Shown here piece after piece: positions 33,873 to 42,315 of a stretch of 42,377 nucleotides of DNA. The translations under genes were made by a program, and so were the position numbers. Numbering within the stretch: position 1 is the first letter of the stretch; every line of letters begins with the position of its first letter. Origin of the DNA: Lachnospiraceae bacterium. Lineage in GTDB: Bacteria; Bacillota; Clostridia; Lachnospirales; Lachnospiraceae. The notes under the pieces were generated by a model. That model made no database searches, had not been told where the DNA came from, and saw nothing but the letters and a program-made list of their open reading frames with translations. The stretch is taken from NCBI GenBank assembly GCA_029063085.1, contig JAIDOW010000031.1, forward strand, positions 2,936 to 45,312, read 5' to 3'.

Positions 33873-33900
33873 ATGAATGAATAAAAATTCATTCATAAAA
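33869..33900. promoter_or_regulatory. Perfect 14+4+14 palindromic TetR operator
   Basis: TTTTATGAATGAAT, an AAAA spacer, and ATTCATTCATAAAA. Perfect dyad directly before the TetR gene and over the start of transcription; very likely its own operator. Confidence 0.85.
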
Positions 33901-33910
33901 GAGGTGAACT

Positions 33911-34510
33911 ATGCCAAAGTCAAAAGAACGCTGTCAGGAGATTCGACAAGAGATGAGAAGGACTATTTTGCAAAAGTCATTATTGTATTTTGCAAGAAAT
34001 GGTTTTGCCGGAACGAAAATCAGTGATTTGTCCAAACATATAGGAATTGGACAAGGAACCATTTATGTGTACTTTGAATCAAAAGAGGAATTATTTCAGG
34101 AGATATTAAAGCTTGCAGATAGTAATGAAATGTTAAAAAAGATGAAGATGTTGGCAGCTATGCCGATATCGGCAAAGAAGAAGCTGCACATGCTGTCAGA
34201 TTCGGTGTTGAATCGTCTTGTTGAAGATGAAACCTTTGCAGCTATGATAGCATTAAATACACAAATGTTATTGGAGAAAAATGATGAGTATTCATCGGAA
34301 GAAACGACCTATCAGACGGAGCTTTATCATTATACTTCTAAGATTATTGAACAGGGACAAAAAGAGAAAAGCATGGTAGCTGGTTCGAGTATGAAGCTTG
34401 CAGATTACTATTGGGGAGTGGTTTATTTGTACTCATTGAAACGTCTTTTTACAACGGAATATGAAATGATTACAGTGGACGATTTAGAAAGAACGGTTCT
34501 GAAAGGATAA
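33911..34510 (+). CDS. TetR/AcrR-family transcriptional regulator
   Basis: 199 residues. An N-terminal HTH (about 15-62: LQKSLLYFARNGFAGTKISDLSKHIGIGQGTIYVYFESKEELF) and a helical ligand-binding domain. AGAGG precedes ATG. The SDR gene follows after 7 bases, so regulator and enzyme are one operon under the palindrome. The ligand is unknown. Confidence 0.93.
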   Translation: MPKSKERCQEIRQEMRRTILQKSLLYFARNGFAGTKISDLSKHIGIGQGTIYVYFESKEELFQEILKLADSNEMLKKMKMLAAMPISAKKKLHMLSDSVLNRLVEDETFAAMIALNTQMLLEKNDEYSSEETTYQTELYHYTSKIIEQGQKEKSMVAGSSMKLADYYWGVVYLYSLKRLFTTEYEMITVDDLERTVLKG

Positions 34511-34517
34511 TGGGATT

Positions 34518-35288
34518 ATGAAAAAGATAGTAATTTTGACTGGGGCGACAGGAGGCCTTGGAAGAGAATTTTTGAAACAGATTATGAATGAAAATATTGA
34601 TGAAGTATGGGCAATTGCCAGAAATGAGCAGAAGCTTTCAGAACTTCGAGAAAAATATGGGAAAAAGGTAACTCCTATACCGCTTGATTTGTCTGATCTG
34701 GAAGGAATCAAACAACTAGAAAATAGACTTAGGGAGAGTAACCCACAGGTAATGTATCTGATCAATAATGCTGGTCTGGCGAAGATGGGAAAGTATAATG
34801 ATTTTTCCATAGAGGAGATTGATAAGACAATCAATGTGAATTGTAAAGCTCCTGTCATGCTTGCTAAACTCTGCATCCCATATATGGTAAAAGGAAGCAG
34901 GATATTGAACATCACATCTGCTTCTGCATTTCAGCCGAATCCATATATTAATCTATATGCAGCTTCTAAAGCATTTGAGAGAAGTTATTCAAGAGCCCTT
35001 AATATAGAGTTAGAGAGGACCGGAATTACAAGTATTGCAGTTTGTCCGGGATGGATAGATACGGAACTTTTGCAGAAAGAGATAAATGGGAAATCAGTAA
35101 GATTTCCGGGATTGGTTACTGCGGACAGAGTAGTTAAACAAGCAATTAGAGATGCGAAAAAGGGAAAAGATATGTCTGTTTGTTCATTATATGTAAAATG
35201 CCAGCATGTGAATGTGAAATTATTACCGCAGCGCTGGGTTATGAAAATATGGATGGCAGGAATCAGTAAATATTTAAAGGAGAACTGA
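34518..35288 (+). CDS. Short-chain dehydrogenase/reductase co-transcribed with TetR
   Basis: 256 residues. NAD(P) motif TGATGGLGREF, NNAG, catalytic Ser in NITSASAF and YAASK, then PGWIDTELL. The length is usual for the family. It follows the TetR gene by 7 bases. A small frame (35290) starts at its stop. The substrate is unknown; the C-terminal tail (KLLPQRWVMKIWMAGISKYL) could lie at the membrane. Confidence 0.92.
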   Translation: MKKIVILTGATGGLGREFLKQIMNENIDEVWAIARNEQKLSELREKYGKKVTPIPLDLSDLEGIKQLENRLRESNPQVMYLINNAGLAKMGKYNDFSIEEIDKTINVNCKAPVMLAKLCIPYMVKGSRILNITSASAFQPNPYINLYAASKAFERSYSRALNIELERTGITSIAVCPGWIDTELLQKEINGKSVRFPGLVTADRVVKQAIRDAKKGKDMSVCSLYVKCQHVNVKLLPQRWVMKIWMAGISKYLKEN

Positions 35289-35289
35289 T

Positions 35290-35409
35290 GTGAAGAAATA
35301 TATTAGGTCAGAACGAGCAAACTTGTTTGAGCCAAATGTTGATATTGGTATGGTTGTAAAATTGTCCCGGAATTTACTGAGGGCAGAAAAGGGAAAGGCG
35401 GTCAGATGA
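35290..35409 (+). pseudogene. 39-residue ORF, probable remnant at end of the TetR/SDR operon
   Basis: GTG start overlapping the SDR stop region, with AAGGAG 7 bases upstream, and a TGA overlapping the glycerate kinase ATG (ATGA). The product begins KKYIRSERANLFEPNVDIG and reads like the first strands of a longer condensation- or acyltransferase-like enzyme that then stops. It may be a deletion remnant or a small coupling ORF. No homology search was possible. Confidence 0.4.
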
Positions 35410-36551
35410 AAGTAGTTGTGGCAATGGATTCGTTTAAGGGGAGCATGACATCCATGGAGGCAGGAAATGCGGTAAAAGAGGGGATTCTTCGTGCAGTCCC
35501 GCAGGCAGAGGTTGTGGTAAAACCCCTTGCAGACGGTGGGGAGGGGACGATAGATGCCTTGATGGAAGGATTGGGAGGGAAAAGGATTGTTCTGTCTGTT
35601 ACCGGTCCTATGGGGAAACGGACAGAGTGCAGTTATGGCATATTGGAAGATGGGAAAACAGCAGTGATGGAAATGGCACAGGCAGCGGGAATTACCCTTG
35701 TGGCAGAAGCAGAGAGAAATCCATTATATGCCACGACCTATGGAGTTGGGGAAATGATTCGTGATGCAGTGCATAGGGGATGCAGGCATTTTATCATGGG
35801 GATTGGCGGGAGTGCCACCAATGATGGAGGCGTGGGAATGCTTACGGCACTTGGCTTTTGTTTTCTGGATGAAAAAGGGCAGACGATAAAAGGAGGAGCA
35901 GATATCTTATCACGGATAACAGCGGTTAATGCCAACGGGGTTTTACCGGAATTAAAGGAGTGTGAATTCTGCATAGCCTGTGATGTGAATAATCCACTTT
36001 GCGGAGAAAACGGAGCCTCCTTTATCTATGGTCCACAAAAGGGACTGCCTTTGGAATTATGCAGTAAAGTAGATGAAGATATGAGACATTATGCTGAGAT
36101 AGCGGAAGCATTTTCAGGAAAGAACTGCCGGGAGACTGCCGGTGCAGGAGCTGCCGGAGGGCTTGGATTTGCTTTTCTCACATTTTTAAATGCCCGGTTA
36201 ATGCCGGGAGCAGAATTGATTTTAAATACTGTCTGTCTGGAAGAGGAATTGAAAACAGCGCAATATGTAGTGACGGGTGAGGGCAGGTTGGATGACCAGA
36301 CAATGATGGGAAAAGCACCGACCAAGGTGGCAAAACTGGCAAAGCAATACGGATGTAAGGTGCTTGCTTTTGCTGGCAGTGTGACCAGGGACGCTGTCAA
36401 ATGCAATGATGCAGGTATCGATGCATTCTTCCCAGTTATCAGGGATATTGTCAGCCGGGAAAAGGCAATGGAACCGGAAACGGCAAGACAGAATATAGCG
36501 GATACTGCCGAGCAGGTATTCCGGCTGGTAAGAGAAACGGAAGGCAGATAA
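35406..36551 (+). CDS. glxK: Glycerate kinase (GlxK family)
   Basis: 381 residues, the usual length. It phosphorylates D-glycerate with ATP, feeding lower glycolysis. Motifs: DSFKGSMTSMEA at the start, PLADGGEGT, GIGGSATNDGG and GEGRLDDQTMMGKAP. Weak AAGGCGG precedes ATG. It overlaps the remnant ORF by four bases, so it could be read through from the TetR operon. No other glyoxylate-pathway genes adjoin. Confidence 0.94.
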   Translation: MKVVVAMDSFKGSMTSMEAGNAVKEGILRAVPQAEVVVKPLADGGEGTIDALMEGLGGKRIVLSVTGPMGKRTECSYGILEDGKTAVMEMAQAAGITLVAEAERNPLYATTYGVGEMIRDAVHRGCRHFIMGIGGSATNDGGVGMLTALGFCFLDEKGQTIKGGADILSRITAVNANGVLPELKECEFCIACDVNNPLCGENGASFIYGPQKGLPLELCSKVDEDMRHYAEIAEAFSGKNCRETAGAGAAGGLGFAFLTFLNARLMPGAELILNTVCLEEELKTAQYVVTGEGRLDDQTMMGKAPTKVAKLAKQYGCKVLAFAGSVTRDAVKCNDAGIDAFFPVIRDIVSREKAMEPETARQNIADTAEQVFRLVRETEGR

Positions 36552-36640
36552 TGCCATTTATTCGTAGCAGGGGTGTCTGTTGAAGACCGGTTGTTGAAAA
36601 AATATTAAAATACACACAGAATAGACAGAGGTAAAGTTAG

Positions 36641-37615
36641 ATGGAATATTTTCATATTGTTATTAGTCAGATTATAATATTTGTGATTTATGCGTTACTT
36701 GGAGTGATAGCCGTCAAGACAAACATATTAAATGAGACAGGCTTAGAAGTTATTTCCCGGTTGGTTATTAAGATTACACTGCCGATTATGATTTTTCATA
36801 ATACGATTACCGGGGCAGATGTGGAGCAGTTTATGGATACGTTGTCTGTAATGATCTTAACTGCATTTATGTATGCTTCCATGTATTTTGTGAGCCTTGG
36901 GCTTAAAAATTTCTTCCGGTTAAAAGGAAATCGGGGAAAGGTATTTCACGCCAATACAATGTTTGGGAATATTGGGTTTATGGGGATTCCGATTATGGCA
37001 GCATTTTTTCCGGAAAATGGAATGCTGTATATTGCACTGTTTACCGTGGTGGACCAGCTTGTATTGTGGACTGTGGGAGTGCAGCTTACATTACCGGAAA
37101 AAGGGGAAAAGGATAATTTAGAGATTCCTGTTAAGGAAAAACAGTCATTTTGCAGGCAGACGGTTAAAAAACTGGTAAATCCTGCAACGGTAGCAATTAC
37201 ACTGGCAGTTATTGGTATTTTTGCGGGGGTAAAGCTGCCGTATGAATTAGACACAGCCTTAGGAAAAGTGGGAAGCGTTACGTCTCCCCTTGCGATGATT
37301 TATATTGGTGCACTGTTTTGTTATACAGATATTAAGGGCAGTCTGAAACAGAAGGAGTTTTATGGAACTGTGCTGGTAAAAATGATTTTATACCCGACAG
37401 TATTTTACTTGTTGATGGGATTGTTTTCGTGGATTAATCAGGATGTCCGGCTTGCCATGACTATTTTAAGTGCCCTGCCTACCATGACCTCTATTGCAAT
37501 GCTGGCAAAATCTCAGAAGTCAGAAGGGGAGTACAGTGCAGGAGGTGTTTTTGTGACTACTCTTTGTTCCATTGTGACCCTGCCAATCGTATGCTATATA
37601 ATGGCGATGTTGTAA
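36641..37615 (+). CDS. AEC-family (auxin efflux carrier-like) transporter
   Basis: 324 residues with about ten hydrophobic segments in two halves. A typical pattern is NTMFGNIGFMGIPI in the middle and ALPTMTSIAMLAKSQ near the end, both seen in AEC carriers. It may move a dicarboxylate or similar anion. GAGGT lies upstream of ATG. Placed after glycerate kinase with an 89-base gap, it might carry a related organic acid; that is inference. Confidence 0.9.
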   Translation: MEYFHIVISQIIIFVIYALLGVIAVKTNILNETGLEVISRLVIKITLPIMIFHNTITGADVEQFMDTLSVMILTAFMYASMYFVSLGLKNFFRLKGNRGKVFHANTMFGNIGFMGIPIMAAFFPENGMLYIALFTVVDQLVLWTVGVQLTLPEKGEKDNLEIPVKEKQSFCRQTVKKLVNPATVAITLAVIGIFAGVKLPYELDTALGKVGSVTSPLAMIYIGALFCYTDIKGSLKQKEFYGTVLVKMILYPTVFYLLMGLFSWINQDVRLAMTILSALPTMTSIAMLAKSQKSEGEYSAGGVFVTTLCSIVTLPIVCYIMAML

Positions 37616-37685
37616 AAAGAGAGGTTTCCGATTCTGACTGTTACGGATTGATCAATGGGTATTGAAAATTTACTGGTGCCAGAGA

Positions 37686-37737
37686 TTGACATATCTGTCT
37701 ATTTGTGATAGACTATAGATGTCTACAGGTTATAGAC
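37686..37737 (+). promoter_or_regulatory. Promoter with four phased BlaI-type half-sites
   Basis: TTGACA (37686-37691), 17 bases, TAGACT (37709-37714). Half-sites GTCTA (37697-37701), TAGAC (37709-37713), GTCTA (37721-37725), TAGAC (37733-37737) alternate at an exact 12-base period, giving stacked inverted repeats over the core promoter. The probable ligand is the BlaI-like protein encoded downstream. Confidence 0.8.
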
Positions 37738-37847
37738 GATTTGGGCTGGTTTTATTGATGGTTAGGAATACAACGCAGCAGACCATGAGTGATACAAGAG
37801 TACAGCCGAATTTATTACAAATTGTTATATTAGAGCGGAGGAGTATC

Positions 37848-38210
37848 ATGGAAGATTATACACTGGGTAAAATTGAGAGCAGGTTTGCCGATATCATCTG
37901 GGACAATGCCCCTCTTTCCACAGCAAGATTAATTGAGCTTTGTGGAAAGGAACTGGGATGGAAGCGCACGACTACCTACACAGTGCTGAAAAAGTTTAGT
38001 GAGCGTGGTATTTTTGAAAATGTTTCCGGTACTGTAGAGGTAAGGATGTCCAAAGAGGAGTTTTATGCCAGACAAAGCGAGTGCTATGTGGAGCATTCCT
38101 TCGGTGGTTCCCTGCCTGGATTTCTGGCGGCATTTACGTCAAGAAAGAAGTTAAGTGAGAAAGAGATTACAGAACTTCGGCGGATTATTGATGAGAGTGA
38201 GAGCATTTAG
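37848..38210 (+). CDS. BlaI/MecI/CopY-family transcriptional repressor
   Basis: 120 residues from ATG 37848 (GCGGAGGAG upstream); the longer frame to 37719 runs through the operator. It has a winged helix (LGKIESRFADIIWDNAPLSTARLIELCGKELGWKRTTTYTVLKKFSERGIF) and a short C-terminal dimerisation part. BlaI repressors are cleaved by a signal from an M56 sensor, which is encoded next. A 5' leader of about 110 bases lies between operator and start. Confidence 0.93.
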   Translation: MEDYTLGKIESRFADIIWDNAPLSTARLIELCGKELGWKRTTTYTVLKKFSERGIFENVSGTVEVRMSKEEFYARQSECYVEHSFGGSLPGFLAAFTSRKKLSEKEITELRRIIDESESI

Positions 38211-38259
38211 GAAGTTTCGCAATTGCCAAATTTAGGAAGTGTAAGAAAGGAGCGGTGTT

Positions 38260-39711
38260 ATGGAGCAGTTTTTTCTTCGATTACTGGATATGAGTATCCG
38301 GGCAGGGATGGTGATAGGGATTATTCTTGTGGTACGGGCATTTTTTAATCTGGTGAAGATTCCAAAGCATTTTGTTTATCTGCTCTGGCTGATTCCTTTT
38401 ATCAGGCTGATATGTCCCTGGTCGCCGGAAAGCCCTGTAGGTCTGATTCCGGAGACAGTAGAATGGCTGGTAATGGAGAGCCCCAAGGGGGAAATGATGC
38501 AGACGATTCCGGAAGGAAAGCAGTTTGACACATATAAGAAGCAGGCAGACAGACTGGGAACGCAGGAGAGTCTGGAGCCAGAGCTTTGTCAAATTTCTGA
38601 AAGGGAAAAGAGAATCCAGGAATTAAAGGAGGATGTGGAATCAGGCGAACGAAATATTGGAACACAGAGTATCTTGCGGCGGAATGATCAAAAGCTTACT
38701 CTTCTTTCATGGGGATGGCTGGCAGGTGTTATTCTGCTTCTTTTGTATAGCATCTGTTCTTATATTCGGCTCAGAAAAAAACTGGTAGCCAGTATGCCGG
38801 TGGGAAGTCGTATTTATCTGTCAGATTCTATTGATACGCCTTTCGTAATGGGAATTATAAAACCTGCAATTTATCTGCCATCCGGCATTGGTGAACAGGA
38901 AAAGTACTATGTGATTGCACATGAACGGGTTCATATCATGAGACGGGATTACCTGATTAAAATTGCTGCATTTTTTTCTGTCTGTGTACATTGGTTTAAT
39001 CCTCTTGCATGGGCTGCTCTTTTTTCCATGGGAAAGGATATGGAAATGTCCTGTGATGAGGCAGTGATCAGAAAATTGGGAGGAAAATGCAGGCGGGAGT
39101 ATGCATCTGTTTTATTGGATTTAACCAGCGGACAGCAGAAAATCTGTGGAATGCCCTTAGCGTTTGGTGGGGGAAATACCAAAGGCAGGATTGAAAATAT
39201 CATGAAGTATAAAAAGCCAATATTAGCAGTAAGTGTGATATGTGTTTTAGGGATTGCTGTTCTTTCGGCTGCTCTTTTGACGATCCCGGAAAAAGATATG
39301 GGAGAAAAAATGGCAGACAGCGGTGCAGATAACAAGGAAGTTGTATTGGGAAATTCCGAAATCGGAGTGTCTGAGGGAACATACTATATGAAAGTCCCGT
39401 TAGGAGCGGAGCCACTGTTTGTTCCATGTCTGGCAATCGGGAAAGATAGCAGTTTTACATTTTCGTATGATTTGGCGAGTTCTTATATGCCGTATGGTAC
39501 CTATGAGATCAAAGGAGATGTTTTAACGGCTTCTACATCTGATGGGCTGTATCAGTATCAATTTAAGCTGAAAGAGGATGGTACGCTGGTATTTCTTGCA
39601 AAAGGCTCCTCTGAAGTAAAATTGTTTGACGATAATTTGGGAATTGCCGTTTTGGATGGCAGTGAATTTGTTAAACAAACGAAAAGGGAAGTATGGATAT
39701 CTGAAGATTGA
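38260..39711 (+). CDS. M56-family (BlaR1-like) membrane metallopeptidase without penicillin-binding domain
   Basis: 483 residues. Three N-terminal hydrophobic segments, then a cytosolic zinc peptidase with HERVH (His221, Glu222, His225) and the downstream SCDEAVI Glu, and a fourth membrane segment (about 322-345, PILAVSVICVLGIAVLSAALL). The extracellular C-terminal 120 or so residues are a beta-rich domain (GTYEIKGDVLTAST) instead of the BlaR1 penicillin-binding domain. It probably senses an envelope signal and inactivates the BlaI-like repressor. AAGGAG precedes ATG. The end may have been altered; see the fragment that follows. Confidence 0.92.
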   Translation: MEQFFLRLLDMSIRAGMVIGIILVVRAFFNLVKIPKHFVYLLWLIPFIRLICPWSPESPVGLIPETVEWLVMESPKGEMMQTIPEGKQFDTYKKQADRLGTQESLEPELCQISEREKRIQELKEDVESGERNIGTQSILRRNDQKLTLLSWGWLAGVILLLLYSICSYIRLRKKLVASMPVGSRIYLSDSIDTPFVMGIIKPAIYLPSGIGEQEKYYVIAHERVHIMRRDYLIKIAAFFSVCVHWFNPLAWAALFSMGKDMEMSCDEAVIRKLGGKCRREYASVLLDLTSGQQKICGMPLAFGGGNTKGRIENIMKYKKPILAVSVICVLGIAVLSAALLTIPEKDMGEKMADSGADNKEVVLGNSEIGVSEGTYYMKVPLGAEPLFVPCLAIGKDSSFTFSYDLASSYMPYGTYEIKGDVLTASTSDGLYQYQFKLKEDGTLVFLAKGSSEVKLFDDNLGIAVLDGSEFVKQTKREVWISED

Positions 39712-39889
39712 TCCTGAAAATTTTAACAGTATGTTGGATGTATATTATGTGAGAAATGACCGCATAGAAAAATATTTGGGGAGTAAAAATGCTCTGATTT
39801 ATAGGGAATGCATGATAACACGAAAGAGGTTTTGGTATAAAGCTGGTAAATACAAGGAGGGTGTTTTAGATGATAACTATAGAAACTAA
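39712..39889 (+). pseudogene. Possible C-terminal remnant between M56 and GNAT genes
   Basis: Right after the M56 stop a different frame is open to 39889 (in-frame codons run back to 39626 inside the M56 gene). The translation (DVYYVRNDRIEKYLG, CMITRKRFWYKAGKYK) looks like protein rather than noise and has no start or ribosome site of its own. It may be the tail of a deleted gene fused to this point, or a frameshift product of the M56 C-terminus. It overlaps the GNAT start by 20 bases. Confidence 0.4.
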
Positions 39890-40412
39890 TAGATTGATTT
39901 TGAGAAATTATAGAGTGACAGATTTTGAAGATATTATAAAATATTTTTCTGATGAAGAAGTTAGCAAATTCGAAGATTTTTATCCAATGTCGGAAGAACA
40001 GGTGAGAGACATTATTACTGAGTGGCAGGATATGGATAACCGTCTTGTCGCTGAATTAAAATCAAAACAGAATGTTATAGGAAGTGTTGGCTATTGGATA
40101 GATGATGAAGGACATTATTGTATAGATTATGATTTTAATCCTAGATATTGTGGACAAGGTTATGCAACAGAAGCAAGTAATGCACTTATTCATTATCTAT
40201 TTGAGTCAGTGGGTATTAGTGCAATTTATGGAGATTGTGATGTGCAGAATGTATCATCATGGAAACTTTTAGAAAGGCTGGGATTTCAACGTATAAGTAA
40301 GCTTGATAATCAATCATATAAAAATGATAAAATTGGCAATCCAATTTTAATTAGTACGTTTTTATATAAATTGGATAAAGCCCGATTCAATATATCTAAT
40401 AAAAAAATATAG
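39870..40412 (+). CDS. GNAT-family N-acetyltransferase (RimJ/RimL-like)
   Basis: 180 residues. Opening IETNRLILRNYRVTDFEDI, acetyl-CoA loop in NPRYCGQGYATEAS (Q/RxxGxG type), then VSSWKLLERLGFQRI. It acetylates a protein N-terminus or a small amine; the substrate is unclear. AAGGAGGG lies about 8 bases before ATG. A terminator follows. Confidence 0.92.
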   Translation: MITIETNRLILRNYRVTDFEDIIKYFSDEEVSKFEDFYPMSEEQVRDIITEWQDMDNRLVAELKSKQNVIGSVGYWIDDEGHYCIDYDFNPRYCGQGYATEASNALIHYLFESVGISAIYGDCDVQNVSSWKLLERLGFQRISKLDNQSYKNDKIGNPILISTFLYKLDKARFNISNKKI

Positions 40413-40463
40413 TATTCATCTAATATCACTACAACCACAACAGAATAAGTAACACAGCGTCAG

Positions 40464-40497
40464 AGCGTATAGAAATTAGTCTATGCGCTTTATTTTT
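40464..40497 (+). terminator. Rho-independent terminator after GNAT gene
   Basis: AGCGTATAGA (40464-40473) pairs with TCTATGCGCT (40480-40489) with one wobble, then a T-rich tract. A second hairpin (TTTTGTTAG/CTAACAAAA) follows at about 40494-40520. Confidence 0.85.
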
Positions 40498-40669
40498 GTT
40501 AGGTCCTTGGTCTAACAAAATCAGATATGGGCAGAATCTGAAAAGCGTTCTGCCATACATAACTCTTGGGAGAAATGGGATTTTTGTTTTTAGACTAACA
40601 TACTTTTCTTTCGGAGGTGGTGGCTATACTCATTAAATTCCTGCATCTATCGGAATGCCTGCTCTTAGT

Positions 40670-41191
40670 TTATATATCCAGTCTGTAGCAAATCGGTATT
40701 CCGTTTTCGTTTTTTTCCAGCTTGCAAAATTTCCTTAAAGGGAAGTATTGCTCTTCCTTGTTCACGTTAACTACCTGCACCGGTGGTACGTATATTTCTT
40801 TCAGTTTCCAGAGTATTCTCGCATATAAAACGCCATGATAATATAAGTAACCGCTAAATGGATTTATATCTGAGGATTCATATGTCCTCTGGAATCCCTT
40901 TGCACCGTCATAATCTCTTAATGCCCCTGCACCGATAAATCTTTCGGTAAAGCAAGCCTGCTTCTGCTCTATTTCTTTGGAATATTTACTATAGTACCTT
41001 TCCCTGTCCGTTTGATAAAGCATGTAATCTTCTTGGGTGATTGCATAGTACCTTTGATACCATGCAATCCAGGTGACTTCTACAGCCATAATATATATAT
41101 TCATTTCATGATTATATCCAATGGAAAAAAATTTATCTTTGTCCATTATTTTATCTGCTATAGTAATTTTGTTTATAATTTGGTATTCCAT
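40670..41191 (-). CDS. Unknown 173-residue protein
   Basis: I do not recognise this protein. It is soluble-looking, rich in Tyr, Ile and charged residues, with no signal peptide. Aromatic stretches stand out (VEVTWIAWYQRYYAI, SGYLYYHGVLYARILWKL). AAAGGAG lies 8 bases before its ATG. It is isolated, with about 257 bases without genes on one side and 401 on the other. The size and composition would fit an immunity-type or orphan cargo gene, but nothing in the sequence shows a partner. Confidence 0.65.
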   Translation of the reverse strand: MEYQIINKITIADKIMDKDKFFSIGYNHEMNIYIMAVEVTWIAWYQRYYAITQEDYMLYQTDRERYYSKYSKEIEQKQACFTERFIGAGALRDYDGAKGFQRTYESSDINPFSGYLYYHGVLYARILWKLKEIYVPPVQVVNVNKEEQYFPLRKFCKLEKNENGIPICYRLDI

Positions 41192-41592
41192 GGAAATTCT
41201 CCTTTATCTTATCTGACTTCTTTTGCTTTTCAGTGACGTACAGTCCCCCTTAGATTGATATGTCAACTATAATCCAAAACAGTTGCGTTATCAACCTAAT
41301 CTTGTTGTCATATATCAGAACGCTGCTTTTCAGGATTTCCACAAGCGGTGATAGAACAATTATGATTATCTACAGTTCTTTGGTGCTTTCCACCAGTATT
41401 TCATTTTGTTTCATGCAGATGATATTAATATACTATTGACATAAAAGAGAAATTGCAGTACGTTTATCGCATGGGAACCCTTTGATTTTGCAAGCAGCGA
41501 GCTAGACAGATGTTCTTCAAGTGAGGCTGTTGACTTATATGATGTAACGGTATTTGTCAAGATTCCTGATTATGGAAAAGGACTAGTGAAAA
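41192..41592. other. 401-base gene-free stretch upstream of the response regulator
   Basis: No convincing gene is present in either strand. On the plus strand a fair promoter exists, TTGACA (41436-41441), 17 bases, TACGTT (41459-41464), which could serve the response regulator with a long leader. Toward the minus-strand gene there is TTGACA (41273-41268 on the minus strand) with a weak -10. An imperfect TTGAC/GTCAA pair occurs at 41530-41560. Nothing further recognised. Confidence 0.5.
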
Positions 41593-42279
41593 ATGAATTC
41601 TATTTTATTATTGGAAGATGAAGAAAATTTAAACAGGGGTATCAGTCTGAAGCTGGAAAAGGAAGGATATCAGGTATTTTCTGCTTATGGCGTGTCTTGG
41701 GGGATGAAATTATTTCAGGAGAATGCCATAGATTTAATTATCTGTGATATTACGTTAGAGGATGGAAATGGGCTGGATTTTTGCAGGGAAATCCGAAAAA
41801 TCAGTCAGGTTCATTTTATTTTTCTGACGGCTCTAGACCAGGAAATGGATGTGGTATTAGGTTATGAGGCGGGAGCAGATGACTATATGGTGAAACCGTT
41901 TAGTCTTTCCGTACTGATATCTAAAGTAAATGCGATTTTTAAAAGAATGGCAAATGACGGTGATGATAAAATCATATCTGGTGAGGTTACCTTTTTAAAG
42001 AAAGAGATGAAGGTTCTGGTAAAGGGAGAAGAGACTTCTTTGACAAAGAATGAATTACGGTTATTGCTTATTTTGATGGAGAATCCTAAGCAGATTTTAT
42101 CAAAGAACCAGTTGTTAGAGCAGGTGTTTGATATCAATGGGGAATTTGTAGATGAAAATACGGTTGCAGTCAATATACGAAGGCTTCGGGAAAAGATAGA
42201 AAATGATCCCTCGCATCCGGTATACATCCGGAATGTACGGGGAATTGGATACCTCTGGGATAAGGAAGTTCTTGTATAA
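41593..42279 (+). CDS. OmpR/PhoB-family response regulator
   Basis: 228 residues. Receiver domain with acidic pair (LLLEDEE), phosphorylated Asp52 in LIICDITLEDG, Thr in FLTAL and Lys in MVKPF. The C-terminal winged helix (about 130-225) has TKNELRLLLILMENP, VDENTVAVNIRRLREKI and the IRNVRGIGYLW end. A histidine kinase gene would be expected next; the window ends 98 bases later. Such regulators in Firmicutes often control peptide antibiotic exporters. Confidence 0.94.
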   Translation: MNSILLLEDEENLNRGISLKLEKEGYQVFSAYGVSWGMKLFQENAIDLIICDITLEDGNGLDFCREIRKISQVHFIFLTALDQEMDVVLGYEAGADDYMVKPFSLSVLISKVNAIFKRMANDGDDKIISGEVTFLKKEMKVLVKGEETSLTKNELRLLLILMENPKQILSKNQLLEQVFDINGEFVDENTVAVNIRRLREKIENDPSHPVYIRNVRGIGYLWDKEVLV

Positions 42280-42315
42280 ATTCTTGTTTGTATTACTAAG
42301 AGGGACGCTTTCAAC

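Noticed and set aside
41230-41300. Possible insertion sequence end near GGGGGACTGTAC on the minus strand
   Set aside because: No matching inverted repeat, target duplication or transposase fragment was found nearby.
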